The notes: generated by a model from the sequence alone, not told the origin. Shown: positions 1 through 10,297, numbered from the stretch's first letter. The stretch: DNA of 64,000 bases from Streptomyces sp. NBC_00572 (GCF_026341815.1 NZ_JAPENX010000001.1:1488001-1552000); one strand, 5' to 3'. Program-made: numbers and translations.

Positions 1-94
1 ACCGCTGATCTCCTTCTGATCCGGAGCCTGCCGAGGCTCCCCCGTCGTCCTGCTCGTGATCGTCTTCTCAACCTTCACCTGCGGGCGGATGAAA
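1..94. other. left edge, unassigned
   Basis: No gene can be supported here. One plus-strand frame stays open to a stop near 112-114, which could be the last codons of a gene starting outside the window. The open stretch is too short and lacks recognisable residues, so it is left unassigned. Confidence 0.3.
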
Positions 95-133
95 GAAGAA
101 CCCCCGTGATGACGTGAATCACGGGGGTTCTTC
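95..133. terminator. perfect 16-bp hairpin, bidirectional terminator
   Basis: Arms at 95-110 and 118-133 are perfect reverse complements around a 7-nt loop. The arms run gaagaacccccgtgat and its complement, so either strand gives a GC-rich stem closed by short A or T runs. It lies 30 nt beyond the stop of the minus-strand DsbA-like gene and would also stop transcription entering from the left. Confidence 0.85.
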
Positions 134-162
134 CATGCCTCCGCAGAGACCGCGACGACTGA

Positions 163-798
163 CTAGATGAAGCTGGGCTCCGCGGTCCGGGTGCGCTTGA
201 TCTCGTAGAAGCCCGGCGTCGACGCCACGAGCAGCGTGCCGTCCCACAGCCGGGCCGCCGCCTCGCCGCGCGGGGTCGGGGTGACCACGGGACCGAAGAA
301 GGCGACCTCGTCGCCGTCCGGGCCCGGGACCGCGATGACCGGGGTGCCGACGTCCTGGCCGACCTTCTCGATGCCCTCCGTGTGGGAGGCGCGCAGCTCG
401 GCGTCGTACGTGTCCTTGTCGGCGTACGCGGCCAGGTCCTGCGGCAGACCGACATCGGCCAGGGCGCCTTCGATCGCCTCGCGGGTCGCACCCTCGCCGT
501 TGTTGTGGAAGCGGGTGCCGAGCGCCGTGTAGAGCTTGCCGACGACCTCGTCGCCGTGCAGCTGCTGGGCGGCGATGACGACCCGGACGGGGCCCCAGGC
601 CTGGGTCTCCAGCATCTCCCGGTACTCGGCCGGGACCTCGTCGAGCCGGTTCTCGTTGAGCACGGCCAGGCTCATCACCTTCCAGCGCACGTCGACCGGG
701 CGGACCTGCTCCACCTCCAGCATCCAGCGGGAGGTCATCCAGGCCCAGGGGCACAGCGGGTCGAAGTAGAAGTCGGCGATGGTCCTGCTCTCGGACAT
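163..798 (-). CDS. DsbA-family thioredoxin-fold protein, Rv2466c-like
   Basis: 211-residue cytoplasmic thioredoxin-fold protein of the DsbA/FrnE type, resembling the mycothiol-dependent nitroreductase group typified by Rv2466c. The N-terminus reads DFYFDPLCPWAWMTSRW, the usual position of the active-site motif in this group. Only Cys16 of the motif is present: CPWA instead of the CPWC I recall in Rv2466c, which suggests a monothiol mechanism that would depend on mycothiol. The ATG at 798 was chosen because GAGGAG sits just upstream and the longer reading frame adds a low-quality leader. It is divergent from pepN1. The family call is good; the substrate is unknown. Confidence 0.82.
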   Translation of the reverse strand: MSESRTIADFYFDPLCPWAWMTSRWMLEVEQVRPVDVRWKVMSLAVLNENRLDEVPAEYREMLETQAWGPVRVVIAAQQLHGDEVVGKLYTALGTRFHNNGEGATREAIEGALADVGLPQDLAAYADKDTYDAELRASHTEGIEKVGQDVGTPVIAVPGPDGDEVAFFGPVVTPTPRGEAAARLWDGTLLVASTPGFYEIKRTRTAEPSFI

Positions 799-970
799 GT
801 CACTCCTCGGTGCGGCCGTGGGGAAAGACGGCGGAAAAGATGGCGCGAAGTAGAAGGCGGTACGCCGAAAGGAAGGAACCGACGAACGCGCGACGGCATT
901 CCCGTGTCCCGGCCGACAGCCGCACATGGGAAGATCGGTGCTGTTTCGAACGTGCCACGAAGGAGTGACC
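799..970. promoter_or_regulatory. divergent intergenic region, dsbA-like / pepN1
   Basis: 172 nt between two divergent starts. It must hold both promoters. I see no convincing palindrome, only the pepN1 ribosome site (AAGGAG at about 959-964). Confidence 0.4.
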
Positions 971-3532
971 GTGCCCGGTGAGAATCTGTCCCGCGACGAG
1001 GCCCACGAGCGGGCGGCGCTGCTGTCCGTCGACGGCTACGAGGTCGTCCTCGACCTGCGCTCGGCGGTCGGCGACTCGGCCGAGGCGGTGCGCACCTTCC
1101 GCTCGGAGACGACGATCCGCTTCCGCCGCACCGGCGAGGGCACGAGCACGTTCGTGGACCTGATCGCCCCGTCGGTGACCGCGGTCACCCTCAACGGGCG
1201 CTCCCTCGACCCGGCGGTCGTCTTCGACGGCTCCCGGATCGCCCTCGACGGCCTCGCCGACGAGAACACGCTCGTGGTGGACGCGCAGTGCGCCTACAGC
1301 CGGACCGGCGAGGGCATGCACCGCTTCGTCGACCCGGAGGACGGCGAGGTCTACCTCTACACGCAGTACGAGCCGGCCGACGCCCGCCGGGTGTACGCCG
1401 ACTTCGAGCAGCCCGACCTCAAGGCCCCGTACCGCTTCTCGGTGACGGCGCCCGAGGGCTGGACGGTCTGGTCGAACGGCGTGGGCGAGCAGGACGCCGA
1501 GGGCGTGTGGCGGTTCGCGGAGACGGCGCCGATCTCCACGTACATCACCTGTGTCGTGGCGGGGCCGTACCACTACGTCACGGACACGTACACGCGGACG
1601 CTGGACGACGGGACCGAGCTGGAGATCCCGCTCGGCGCGATGTGCCGCAAGGGGCTCGCCAAGCACTTCGACGCGGACGACGTCTTCCTGATCACCAAGC
1701 AGGGCTTCGACTTCTTCCACGACAACTTCGACTACCCGTACCCCTTCGGGAAGTACGACCAGGCCTTCGTCCCCGAGTACAACCTCGGCGCGATGGAGAA
1801 CCCGGGCATGGTGACCTTCCGCGAGGAGTACATCTACCGGGGCAAGGTGACGCAGGCGGCGTACGAGCGCCGGGCGAACGTCATCCTGCACGAGATGGCC
1901 CACATGTGGTTCGGCGACCTGGTCACCATGGTGTGGTGGGACGACCTGTGGCTGAAGGAGTCCTTCGCGGACTTCATGGGCTCCTTCTCGCTGGCCGAGG
2001 CGACCCGCTTCACCAACAGCTGGGTGACCTTCGCCAACAACCGCAAGGCCTGGGCGTACCGCGCCGACCAGCTGCCGTCCACCCACCCGATCACGGCCGA
2101 CATCCGTGACCTGGAGGACGCCAAGCTCAACTTCGACGGCATCACGTACGCCAAGGGCGCGTCGGTGCTCAAGCAGCTCGTCGCGTACGCGGGCCGGGAC
2201 GCCTTCCTCGAAGGTGCGCGCCGCTACTTCAAGCGCCACGCCTACGGGAACACCCGCCTCGCCGACCTCCTCGCGATCCTGGAGGAGACCTCCGGACGCG
2301 ACATGAAGTCCTGGGCGAAGTCCTGGCTCCAGACCTCCGGCGTGAACACCATGACGCCGGCCGTCACCTACGACGCGGAGGGCCGGATCACCGAGCTCGC
2401 CGTCCTCCAGGAGGGCGACGAGCTGCGCCCCCACCGCGCCGCCGTCGGCCTCTACCGGCTCTCCGGCGGGGAGCTCGTCCGGTACGCGCGCGCCGAGGCC
2501 GACATCACCGGGGCCCGGACCGTCGTCGCCGACCTGGCGGGCGAGGAGAAGCCCGACCTGGTCCTCGTCAACGACGACGACCTCACCTACTGCAAGGTCC
2601 GCTTCGACGAGGGCTCGCTGGCCACCCTGCGCGCGCACCTCGGCGACATCACGGACCCCCTCGCGCGGGCCCTGTGCTGGTCGGCGCTGTGGAACCTGAC
2701 CCGCGACGGGCTGATGCCCGCCCGGGACTTCGTCGCCGTCGTCCTCGCCTTCGCGGGCCGCGAGACCGACATCGGCGTCCTCCAGATGGTGCACGCCTGG
2801 GCCAAGTCGGCGGTCACCCTCTACGCGGCCCCCGAGTGGCGCGAGGAGGGCGGGCGGCTGCTCGCCGAGGGGGCCCTGCGCGAGCTGCGGGTGGCCGAGC
2901 CGGGCAGCGAACACCAGCTGACCTGGGCGCGGTTCCTCGCCGCGACGGCCTCCTCCGACGCCGACTTCCAGCTCCTTGAGGGGCTGCTCGACGGAACGGC
3001 GAAGATCGACGGGCTCGACGTCGACCAGGAGACGCGCTGGTCGCTGCTCTCGCCGCTCGCCGTGCACGGCCGCGCGGACGAGACCCGGATCGGCGAGGAG
3101 CTGGCCCGGGACGACACGGCCACGGGCAAGCGCCACCAGGTCCGCTGCCTGGCCTCGCGGCCCTCGGCCGCCGTCAAGGCGCAGGCCTGGGCGCAGGTCG
3201 TCGAGTCGGACACCCTGTCGAACGCGCTGGTCGAGGCGACCATCGCGGGCTTCGTCCAGCCCTCGCAGCGCGAACTGATCGCGCCGTACGCCGAGAAGTA
3301 CTTCGCGGTGATCGAGCGGCTGTGGGCCGAGCGGTCGATCCAGATCGGCATGGACATCGTCCGGGGCCTGTTCCCGGGTCTCCAGGACGACGCGTCGACG
3401 CTGGCCGCGACGGACGCCTGGCTGTCGGCGCACAAGTCGGCCGCGCCGGCGCTGCGCCGTCTGGTCCTGGAGTCGCGGGACGACCTGGCGCGGGCGCTGC
3501 GGGCGCAGGACTGCGACCGTCTGGCGGCCTGA
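971..3532 (+). CDS. pepN: aminopeptidase N, M1 family, paralogue 1
   Basis: 853-residue cytosolic zinc metallopeptidase that removes N-terminal residues from peptides. The substrate-binding GAMEN motif is present (GAMENPGMVTF), followed by HEMAH at residues 307-311 and the third zinc ligand Glu330 exactly 18 residues later. The C-terminal half is the helical ERAP1/C-like domain. The GTG at 971 has AAGGAG 7 nt upstream and matches the start of the paralogue at 10467. Against that paralogue it has HEMAH for HELAH, VWWDD for EWWND, and KESFA for NESFA, so the metal site is intact but the surrounding pocket differs. Probably peptide turnover with a shifted specificity. A strong hairpin follows the stop. 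Confidence 0.95.
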   Translation: MPGENLSRDEAHERAALLSVDGYEVVLDLRSAVGDSAEAVRTFRSETTIRFRRTGEGTSTFVDLIAPSVTAVTLNGRSLDPAVVFDGSRIALDGLADENTLVVDAQCAYSRTGEGMHRFVDPEDGEVYLYTQYEPADARRVYADFEQPDLKAPYRFSVTAPEGWTVWSNGVGEQDAEGVWRFAETAPISTYITCVVAGPYHYVTDTYTRTLDDGTELEIPLGAMCRKGLAKHFDADDVFLITKQGFDFFHDNFDYPYPFGKYDQAFVPEYNLGAMENPGMVTFREEYIYRGKVTQAAYERRANVILHEMAHMWFGDLVTMVWWDDLWLKESFADFMGSFSLAEATRFTNSWVTFANNRKAWAYRADQLPSTHPITADIRDLEDAKLNFDGITYAKGASVLKQLVAYAGRDAFLEGARRYFKRHAYGNTRLADLLAILEETSGRDMKSWAKSWLQTSGVNTMTPAVTYDAEGRITELAVLQEGDELRPHRAAVGLYRLSGGELVRYARAEADITGARTVVADLAGEEKPDLVLVNDDDLTYCKVRFDEGSLATLRAHLGDITDPLARALCWSALWNLTRDGLMPARDFVAVVLAFAGRETDIGVLQMVHAWAKSAVTLYAAPEWREEGGRLLAEGALRELRVAEPGSEHQLTWARFLAATASSDADFQLLEGLLDGTAKIDGLDVDQETRWSLLSPLAVHGRADETRIGEELARDDTATGKRHQVRCLASRPSAAVKAQAWAQVVESDTLSNALVEATIAGFVQPSQRELIAPYAEKYFAVIERLWAERSIQIGMDIVRGLFPGLQDDASTLAATDAWLSAHKSAAPALRRLVLESRDDLARALRAQDCDRLAA

Positions 3533-3540
3533 CACCGTTC

Positions 3541-3580
3541 CCGAAGGGGGTCGCGGGCTTCGGCCCGCGGCCCCCTTCGG
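3541..3580 (+). terminator. rho-independent-type hairpin with TTCG loop
   Basis: Arms 3541-3558 and 3563-3580 form an 18-bp stem with a single G-T pair, closed by a TTCG tetraloop. It begins 9 nt after the pepN1 stop. No T-tract follows, as is common in Streptomyces. Confidence 0.88.
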
Positions 3581-3711
3581 GCTTTCCGGAGCATCCGGGC
3601 GCGCCCCTCATCGGCATTCGAACGCGCGTACTTTAGGGCAGGCTTGTCCCTAATTGTCGACGAGCGTGTAACAGGGGTTAGGGGAACCTTCGGGAGCGGA
3701 AGATCCCCGGC

Positions 3712-4716
3712 ATGAACCACAACACCCCCATCACCCCCCGCCCCCTCCCCCTCGCCTCCCCCACCGGGCGGGCACAACGCCTCGCGTCCGCCGACCAGTT
3801 GAGGACCCAGGGCATTCCCGCCGGCGAGGTCGCCGCACGCTGCCGGCCCGGCGGCTGGCAGCAGCTCCTTCCCGGCGTCTTCCTGCTCCAGCCGGGACCG
3901 CCCACCAGCGAGGACCGGCTCCACGCGGCACTCCTCTACGCCCGCAGGACCGGGGCCGTACCCCCGCAGGGCCCCGACGCGATGATCACCGGACTCGCCG
4001 CGCTGACCCTGCACCGCTTCTCCTCCGCTCCCCCGCTCACCGCCCTGGACCGGATCGACCTGCTCGTCCCGCGCACCCGGCGGCTGCGCTCCACCGGCTG
4101 GGTGCGGGTGGTGCGCGCCCCCGACTCCCCCGAGCCGGTGAAGCTGACGGGCGTGCCCGTCGCCCCGGTCGCCCGGGCCGTCGCCGACGCGGTGGCGGGG
4201 CTCTCGGACGCGGAGACCGTACGCCGGCTGCTCACCGAGGCGGTGAGCGGCGGTCACTGCGAACCGGGCGCGGTGGTACGCGAGTTGAGCCGGGCCCGAC
4301 TGCTCACCCGGCCGCACGTGGTCGACGCGGTGGACGCGCTGCTCGCCGAGGGGCGGTCGCTCTCCGAGCAGCGGCTGTACGAGATGGTGCGGGAGTTCGC
4401 CCTGCCGGACCCGCTGTGGAACGTGGACCTGCGGCTTCCGGGCGGCCCGCACCTGGGCGGGGTGGACGCCTACTGGCCGGACCAGGCGGTCGCCGTCGAG
4501 CTGGACACCCGGGCGCCGCGGCAGGACGAGGACGCGCTCTGGTCCGAGTACACCCGCAAGCGGGAGCACCTGGAGCGGCTCGGCATCACGGTCGTCCACC
4601 TCACCCCGCGCAAGCTGCGCGAGGCGATGGACCAGCAGGCCACCGTGGTGCGTACGGCCCTGATGGCCTCGCCCGACCGGCAGCCCGCCGCGTATGTCGT
4701 CGTCCTGCCGCGGTGA
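3712..4716 (+). CDS. AbiEi-like N-terminus with PD-(D/E)XK-like C-terminus
   Basis: 334-residue protein. Residues about 20-65 resemble the winged-helix start of AbiEi-type antitoxins (an R-x-GGWQQLLPGVFLL turn). The C-terminal third contains GGVDAYWPDQAVAVELDT, the D-x(n)-E-x-D pattern of DUF559/PD-(D/E)XK nuclease folds, followed by KREHLERLGITVVHLTPRKL, typical of the same group. No AbiEii-type nucleotidyltransferase toxin gene is adjacent, so it stands alone. ATG at 3712 has GGGAGCGGA upstream. Role unknown: possibly an orphan antitoxin-like regulator or a small nuclease. The fold call is moderate; function is not established. Confidence 0.65.
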   Translation: MNHNTPITPRPLPLASPTGRAQRLASADQLRTQGIPAGEVAARCRPGGWQQLLPGVFLLQPGPPTSEDRLHAALLYARRTGAVPPQGPDAMITGLAALTLHRFSSAPPLTALDRIDLLVPRTRRLRSTGWVRVVRAPDSPEPVKLTGVPVAPVARAVADAVAGLSDAETVRRLLTEAVSGGHCEPGAVVRELSRARLLTRPHVVDAVDALLAEGRSLSEQRLYEMVREFALPDPLWNVDLRLPGGPHLGGVDAYWPDQAVAVELDTRAPRQDEDALWSEYTRKREHLERLGITVVHLTPRKLREAMDQQATVVRTALMASPDRQPAAYVVVLPR

Positions 4717-4732
4717 CGGCTCGCCGCGGGGG

Positions 4733-5884
4733 TTACTTCTTCGGCGTCGTGCCGCAGAACTCGGCCTCCACGACGGACTGGCTGTCGCCCGTCCAGTCGG
4801 CGTTGAAGTTCAGGGCGAGCGAGTGGCGTCCGTCCTTGGTGGTCACGGCCTCCGAGGAGGAGCCGTGGATGCCGCCGCCGTGACCCCAGAGCTCCTTGCC
4901 GCAGCTCAGCTTCTGCTTCATCAGCCCGAGTCCGTACCCCAGTCCGGGGAGTTCGGGCGACATCTCGACGGTGGTCGTCATCTCCTTCTGCTCGGCCTTC
5001 GGGAGGAGCCGGCCCTTGAGCAGGGCGCGGTAGAAGGTCTGGAGGTCGCGGGAGTCGGAGATCATCTCACCGGCCGCGTAGGCGAGGGTGGGACTCAGCC
5101 GGCTGACGTCGTGGACCGGCGCGTTCGGTCCGGCGTCGGGGGAGAGCGTGGACCAGGCGGGCGAGCTCGGCCTGGGCATCGTGACGTCGGTGCCGGGGAC
5201 GCTGGTGGCGCGGAGCTTGAGAGGCTTGATGATGCGGTTCTCGACCGCCTTGCCGTACGGGCGGCCCGTGACCTTCTCGATCACCATGCCGGCCAGGACG
5301 TAGTTGGTGTTGGAGTAGTTCCAGTCGGTGCCGGGGGCGAAGTCCGGTGCATGGGTCATCGCGATGTCGACGAGCTGCTTCGGGGTCCAGCGGTCGTAGC
5401 GGTGCTCCAGGAAGCCGGGGCCGAAGATCTTCTCCTGGAAGCCGGCGTCGGAGGTGACGCTGTAGACGCCGCTGGTGTGGTTGAGCAGCTGGCGGACGGT
5501 GATCTTCCGGCCGTCGTGGCCGTTGCCCTGGACGACTCCGGGCAGCCACTTCTCGACCGGGTCGTCGAGGTCGAGGCGACCCTCGGCCTGGAGCTGGAGG
5601 AGGACGGTGGCGACGAAGGTCTTGGTGATGGAGCCGACGCGGTAGCGGTCGTTCCCCCCGCGCACTCCGGCGGTGCCGGTCCAGGACCCCCGGCCGTCCC
5701 GGGCCTGGGCGACGACGCCGGGCACGCCGGCGTCGACCGCGGCCTGGATCGCCTGCTGTGCGGCGGCGTGGTCGCCCTTCGCCGGCGCGGAGGCCGCCAG
5801 GGCGGGGGTGGCGAGCGCCGTGGCGGTGAGCCCCGCGACCAGGGCGGCGGCGAGGACGGTGCGGGTCGTGCGTACGGCTGACAT
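4733..5884 (-). CDS. secreted serine hydrolase, beta-lactamase/DD-peptidase fold (S12)
   Basis: 383 residues. A Sec signal peptide (Arg7/8, hydrophobic core, ALA-A cleavage near 30) leads into a class C beta-lactamase/D-Ala-D-Ala carboxypeptidase domain. The three active-site motifs are visible: SITK at 85-88 (nucleophile Ser85), YSN at 190-192 and HGG at 335-337. Family members act outside the cell on D-amino-acid peptides, cell-wall stems or esters; the sequence alone does not decide which. ATG at 5884 was chosen because GGGGAG lies upstream and the signal peptide starts there; the longer frame is a shadow. The gene is convergent with the AbiEi-like gene. Confidence 0.9.
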   Translation of the reverse strand: MSAVRTTRTVLAAALVAGLTATALATPALAASAPAKGDHAAAQQAIQAAVDAGVPGVVAQARDGRGSWTGTAGVRGGNDRYRVGSITKTFVATVLLQLQAEGRLDLDDPVEKWLPGVVQGNGHDGRKITVRQLLNHTSGVYSVTSDAGFQEKIFGPGFLEHRYDRWTPKQLVDIAMTHAPDFAPGTDWNYSNTNYVLAGMVIEKVTGRPYGKAVENRIIKPLKLRATSVPGTDVTMPRPSSPAWSTLSPDAGPNAPVHDVSRLSPTLAYAAGEMISDSRDLQTFYRALLKGRLLPKAEQKEMTTTVEMSPELPGLGYGLGLMKQKLSCGKELWGHGGGIHGSSSEAVTTKDGRHSLALNFNADWTGDSQSVVEAEFCGTTPKK

Positions 5885-6000
5885 TGCGGGCTCCCCTGTG
5901 CGTCTTCTGCTGTGCGTGTGCTGCGGTCGGCGGGGAGGACCACGGGGCCTGCGGGACGGTTGAGCGGGGTTGCGCCGGTTGAGCGGTTTCCGGCCGATCT

Positions 6001-6468
6001 TCAGCCGTTCGACGGATCGGCGAGCCGTGAGCGGCCGACGGGGGGCCGCTCCCGCCACAGGTCGAGGCCGATGTCGACGAGTTCGACCCGGGGCAGATCG
6101 GGTACGGCGTCCAGCGGATGCCAGGCGGCGAGGTCGGTGGAACCATCGGTCTCGTTGCGCAGCGCACCCCCGGTGACCTGCACCTCGTAGATGATCCGCA
6201 GGCCCTGGAAGTCGCCGGGGGCCGCGAGGCGGCGCAGCCAGGAGCGGCGGATGGAGTCGATGCCGAGGAGGGCGGTGGGCTCGGCGAGGTAGCCGGTCTC
6301 CTCCTCCACCTCCCGGACCACGGTCTGTACGGGTTCCTCGCCGTGGTCCATGCCGCCGCCCGGCAGCGTCCACCGCTTGGTGCCGTCGCGTGCCACCCAG
6401 CGGGCGAGCAGCACCTCGCCGTCCCGTACGCACACGGCGTAGGCCGCCACCCTCAACTCCTGCTTCAT
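6001..6468 (-). CDS. Nudix hydrolase
   Basis: 155 residues. The Nudix box is complete at residues 38-60, with the REVEEETG core at 52-59. Such enzymes hydrolyse nucleoside diphosphates linked to another moiety using Mg2+ held by the box glutamates. An MKQELRVAAYAVCVRDGEVLL start is typical of the clean-up or NTP type; substrate unknown. It follows the HPP gene by 9 nt and is probably the last gene of the VOC-PPOX-HPP-Nudix transcript. Confidence 0.9.
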   Translation of the reverse strand: MKQELRVAAYAVCVRDGEVLLARWVARDGTKRWTLPGGGMDHGEEPVQTVVREVEEETGYLAEPTALLGIDSIRRSWLRRLAAPGDFQGLRIIYEVQVTGGALRNETDGSTDLAAWHPLDAVPDLPRVELVDIGLDLWRERPPVGRSRLADPSNG

Positions 6469-6477
6469 GAGCCGAGG

Positions 6478-7035
6478 TTAGAACCAGTACGCGGGGTACG
6501 TCCGGCCGGTGGCGCGGGCGGCCCCGAGACCGACGGCGACGAGGAGGAGGGAGGCGAGGGCGAGAAGGCCGAGAAACGACCAGAGGGGCGGGGCCTGGAG
6601 GCCGACGATCACGGCGGTCGCGGCAGCGGGCGAGTGCGGGGTGCGGGCCAGCATCATCACGCCCAGGGCGAGGCCGCCCGCGACGGCGGCGCCCCAGAGG
6701 CCGGGGCCGGCCACGGCCAGGACGGCGAAGCCGGTGAGGGCGGAGAGCAACTGCCCGCCGACGACCGAACGCGGCTGGGACAGCGGCAGATCGGGGGCGC
6801 CGGCGACCAGGGCCATGCTCGCGGCGAGCGGCGGGATGAGCAGGGGCTGGTCGAGCACGGTCCCGACGGCGACCAGGAGGAGAAGCGCGGCGACGCTCCC
6901 GGCGGTGGAGAGGAGGAGGATCCGGGGGCGGGGGCGCGGGGGCGGACCGGGCCTGGTTCCGGTCGCGGCCGGGGTCGGAGCCGGGATGGCTCCGGCGGTG
7001 GGCAGGGTGGCGTCGGGGGCCGGGGTGGTGGTCAC
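6478..7035 (-). CDS. HPP-family integral membrane protein
   Basis: 185 residues. A proline-rich cytoplasmic start of about 38 residues is followed by four or five hydrophobic segments. LDQPLLIPPLAASMALV followed by QPRSVVGGQ, and later ARTPHSPAAATAVI, match the HPP family, whose name comes from such His-Pro-Pro-type motifs. Members are inner-membrane proteins, some linked to nitrite transport in plastids and cyanobacteria; the role in actinobacteria is unknown. GTG at 7035 has GAGGA upstream. Confidence 0.8.
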   Translation of the reverse strand: MTTTPAPDATLPTAGAIPAPTPAATGTRPGPPPRPRPRILLLSTAGSVAALLLLVAVGTVLDQPLLIPPLAASMALVAGAPDLPLSQPRSVVGGQLLSALTGFAVLAVAGPGLWGAAVAGGLALGVMMLARTPHSPAAATAVIVGLQAPPLWSFLGLLALASLLLVAVGLGAARATGRTYPAYWF

Positions 7036-7107
7036 GGGCGGTCCTCGGGTGTCGGCGTCCCGGCGCGGGCCGCGCCGGGGTGGGTCAGCGATCGGGTCGG
7101 GACGTGG

Positions 7108-8013
7108 TCAGGCCGCGGCCGGGTTGGCCGGGGAGTATTCCGGGGGCGACCAGCGCAGGGGGCTGGCGGCCGGGATCTCGGCAGTCCGCTCGACGCGGAA
7201 GCGGGTGACCCGCCCCTCGGGGCCGTACTCGGTGTGGGCGAGGCCGCTGAGCTGCAGGGTCGTCCCGGTCTCCCAGTCGAGGAAGAGCAGGCCCGCGCGG
7301 CCGTCCTCCTCCAGGTTCCCCAGGGTCAGGAACATCGCGTTGCCCGGGTAGTCGCGCCAGCTGAGCTCCCGGGACGCGTCGACCCGGACGAAGCCGGGGT
7401 TGCCGCCGCGGTGACTGGTGTCGACGCCGTCGGGGGCGACGGTGGCCACGAAGAAGGTGTCCGCCGCCCGGACGCGGCGCACCTGGTCGGGGGTGAGCTC
7501 CTCGCCGTGCCGGACGGTGCCGGTCCCGGGGCGGGTGTCCTCGGAGCCGTACCACTCCCTCTTCTGGAGGTATTTCGGGCAGTTGGAGAAGACCTGTTCG
7601 GCCTCGATCGTGAAGCCGCGCGCGCTGGGCCGGGCGATGCCGTTGAGGCGCATCCGGCGGCGGGTGCGGGGGTCGAGGGCGAGGGTGCCGACGGGCGTGC
7701 CGGCGGCGGTGATCGCGTCGGCGAGCGGGTCGGCGGCGGGGATGCCGCCGGCGACGGAGACGGTGTGCGGGCCGGTGGCGCGGGTGAAGCCGGGCGTGCC
7801 GGTGAGGAGGCTGCCCCAGACGCGGCCCGCGGGGTCCGCCGCGCCGATCATCAGCATCGGCTGGGCCTCCAGGAAGGCGGCGGCGACGGGGCGGATGCCG
7901 GGGGTGATGGAGCGGCCCACGTGGTCGGCGAGGTCCTGGACGCCGACTCTGGCCTGCACGGTTCGTGAGCCGTGGTGGTAGGCGGGCACGGGGTGCGGGG
8001 TCCGGGTTCCCAT
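7108..8013 (-). CDS. pyridoxamine 5'-phosphate oxidase-family flavin protein
   Basis: 301-residue protein with a C-terminal FMN split-barrel pattern: RVRAADTFFVATV, then DTSHRGGNPGFVRV and YPGNAMFLTLGN, as in the PPOX-like proteins of COG3576. The N-terminal half is a related barrel (AQPMLMIGAADPAGRVWGSLLTG), so it looks like a tandem split barrel. Likely a flavin- or F420-dependent oxidoreductase; substrate unknown. ATG at 8013 has GGGAGGA upstream. The upstream VOC gene ends 16 nt away, so both are probably on one transcript. Confidence 0.8.
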   Translation of the reverse strand: MGTRTPHPVPAYHHGSRTVQARVGVQDLADHVGRSITPGIRPVAAAFLEAQPMLMIGAADPAGRVWGSLLTGTPGFTRATGPHTVSVAGGIPAADPLADAITAAGTPVGTLALDPRTRRRMRLNGIARPSARGFTIEAEQVFSNCPKYLQKREWYGSEDTRPGTGTVRHGEELTPDQVRRVRAADTFFVATVAPDGVDTSHRGGNPGFVRVDASRELSWRDYPGNAMFLTLGNLEEDGRAGLLFLDWETGTTLQLSGLAHTEYGPEGRVTRFRVERTAEIPAASPLRWSPPEYSPANPAAA

Positions 8014-8029
8014 GGCGGGTCCTCCCGTT

Positions 8030-8485
8030 CTAGAAGAAGCCGCAGGTCGGGGCCGATTCCGAGGGGGCCTCCGCGCCCTCCGCGCCCTTGGGGACCGAGA
8101 TTTCCAGGCGGGTGCCGTCGGGGTCGTGGAAGAAGATGCCGCCCGAGGCCGCGCCTTCGCGGTGGGCCACGACGCCCTCGTACGCGAAGGTGGCGCCGCG
8201 GGCGAGCAGCGCGGCCTCGGCGGCGCGGACGTGGTCGAGGGACTCGGCCTCGAAGGCCAGGTGGTGGAGGCCCGCGCGGCCGGGGGCGTAGTTCTCGTCG
8301 GCCTGCTGCCAGAGGGTGAGGACCAGGCGGCCGTCCCGGCCGAGGAACGCGAAGCGGCTGTCGCCCTCCTTGCCCTCGCCGAGGGTCTCGAAGCCGAGGA
8401 CCTCTCCGTAGAAGGTGAGCGAGCGGTCCAGGTCGGTGACGTTGAGGCCGACGTGGTGGGTGGCGAGTGTGCCGATCGCGGTCAT
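8030..8485 (-). CDS. VOC-family (glyoxalase/bleomycin resistance fold) protein
   Basis: 151 residues with two beta-alpha-beta-beta-beta modules. It starts HHVGLNVTDLDRSLTFYGEVLGF; the second module has GLHHLAFEAESLDHV and ends FFHDPDGTRLEISVP. His11, His near 74 and the Glu of LEISV are the usual metal ligands. Substrate unknown: glyoxalase, dioxygenase and drug-binding members share this fold. First gene of the minus-strand group, with the CGNR regulator divergent from it and an inverted repeat between them. Confidence 0.88.
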   Translation of the reverse strand: MTAIGTLATHHVGLNVTDLDRSLTFYGEVLGFETLGEGKEGDSRFAFLGRDGRLVLTLWQQADENYAPGRAGLHHLAFEAESLDHVRAAEAALLARGATFAYEGVVAHREGAASGGIFFHDPDGTRLEISVPKGAEGAEAPSESAPTCGFF

Positions 8486-8522
8486 GACAGGTCCGTTCCC
8501 GGTGCGGCCAGCCCCCTCCGGA

Positions 8523-8552
8523 CTAACCTCTTAATTCGACTTTAGAGGTTAG
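8523..8552. promoter_or_regulatory. operator-like inverted repeat between VOC and CGNR genes
   Basis: Arms ctaacctcttaa (8523-8534) and tttagaggttag (8541-8552) are reverse complements with one mismatch and a 6-bp spacer. The sequence is AT-rich against a GC-rich background. A partial third copy, gaggggttag, lies at 8585-8594 close to the CGNR ribosome site. Position suggests control of one or both divergent genes, most simply by the CGNR protein itself. Confidence 0.6.
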
Positions 8553-8616
8553 ATACGACGGACGTCAACCGCTCACGTACCCTTGAGGGGTTAGTTCATC
8601 GAGGAGGGTTCCCGTC

Positions 8617-10282
<1,666 letters not shown>

Positions 10283-10297
10283 CACCCGAAGCGGTAC

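Noticed and set aside
1..114. End of an upstream plus-strand gene
   Set aside because: Too short to support; no conserved residues visible.
800..3535. Very long minus-strand open frame opposite pepN1 (also 10443-13253 opposite pepN2, 29159-30718 and 48024-51068)
   Set aside because: High-GC antisense shadows: low-complexity Arg/Gly/Val/Glu proteins with no motif, mirrored on strong real genes.
4709..4730. Terminator between the AbiEi-like gene and the serine hydrolase gene
   Set aside because: Only a 6-bp ccgcgg repeat with a long loop; too weak to list.
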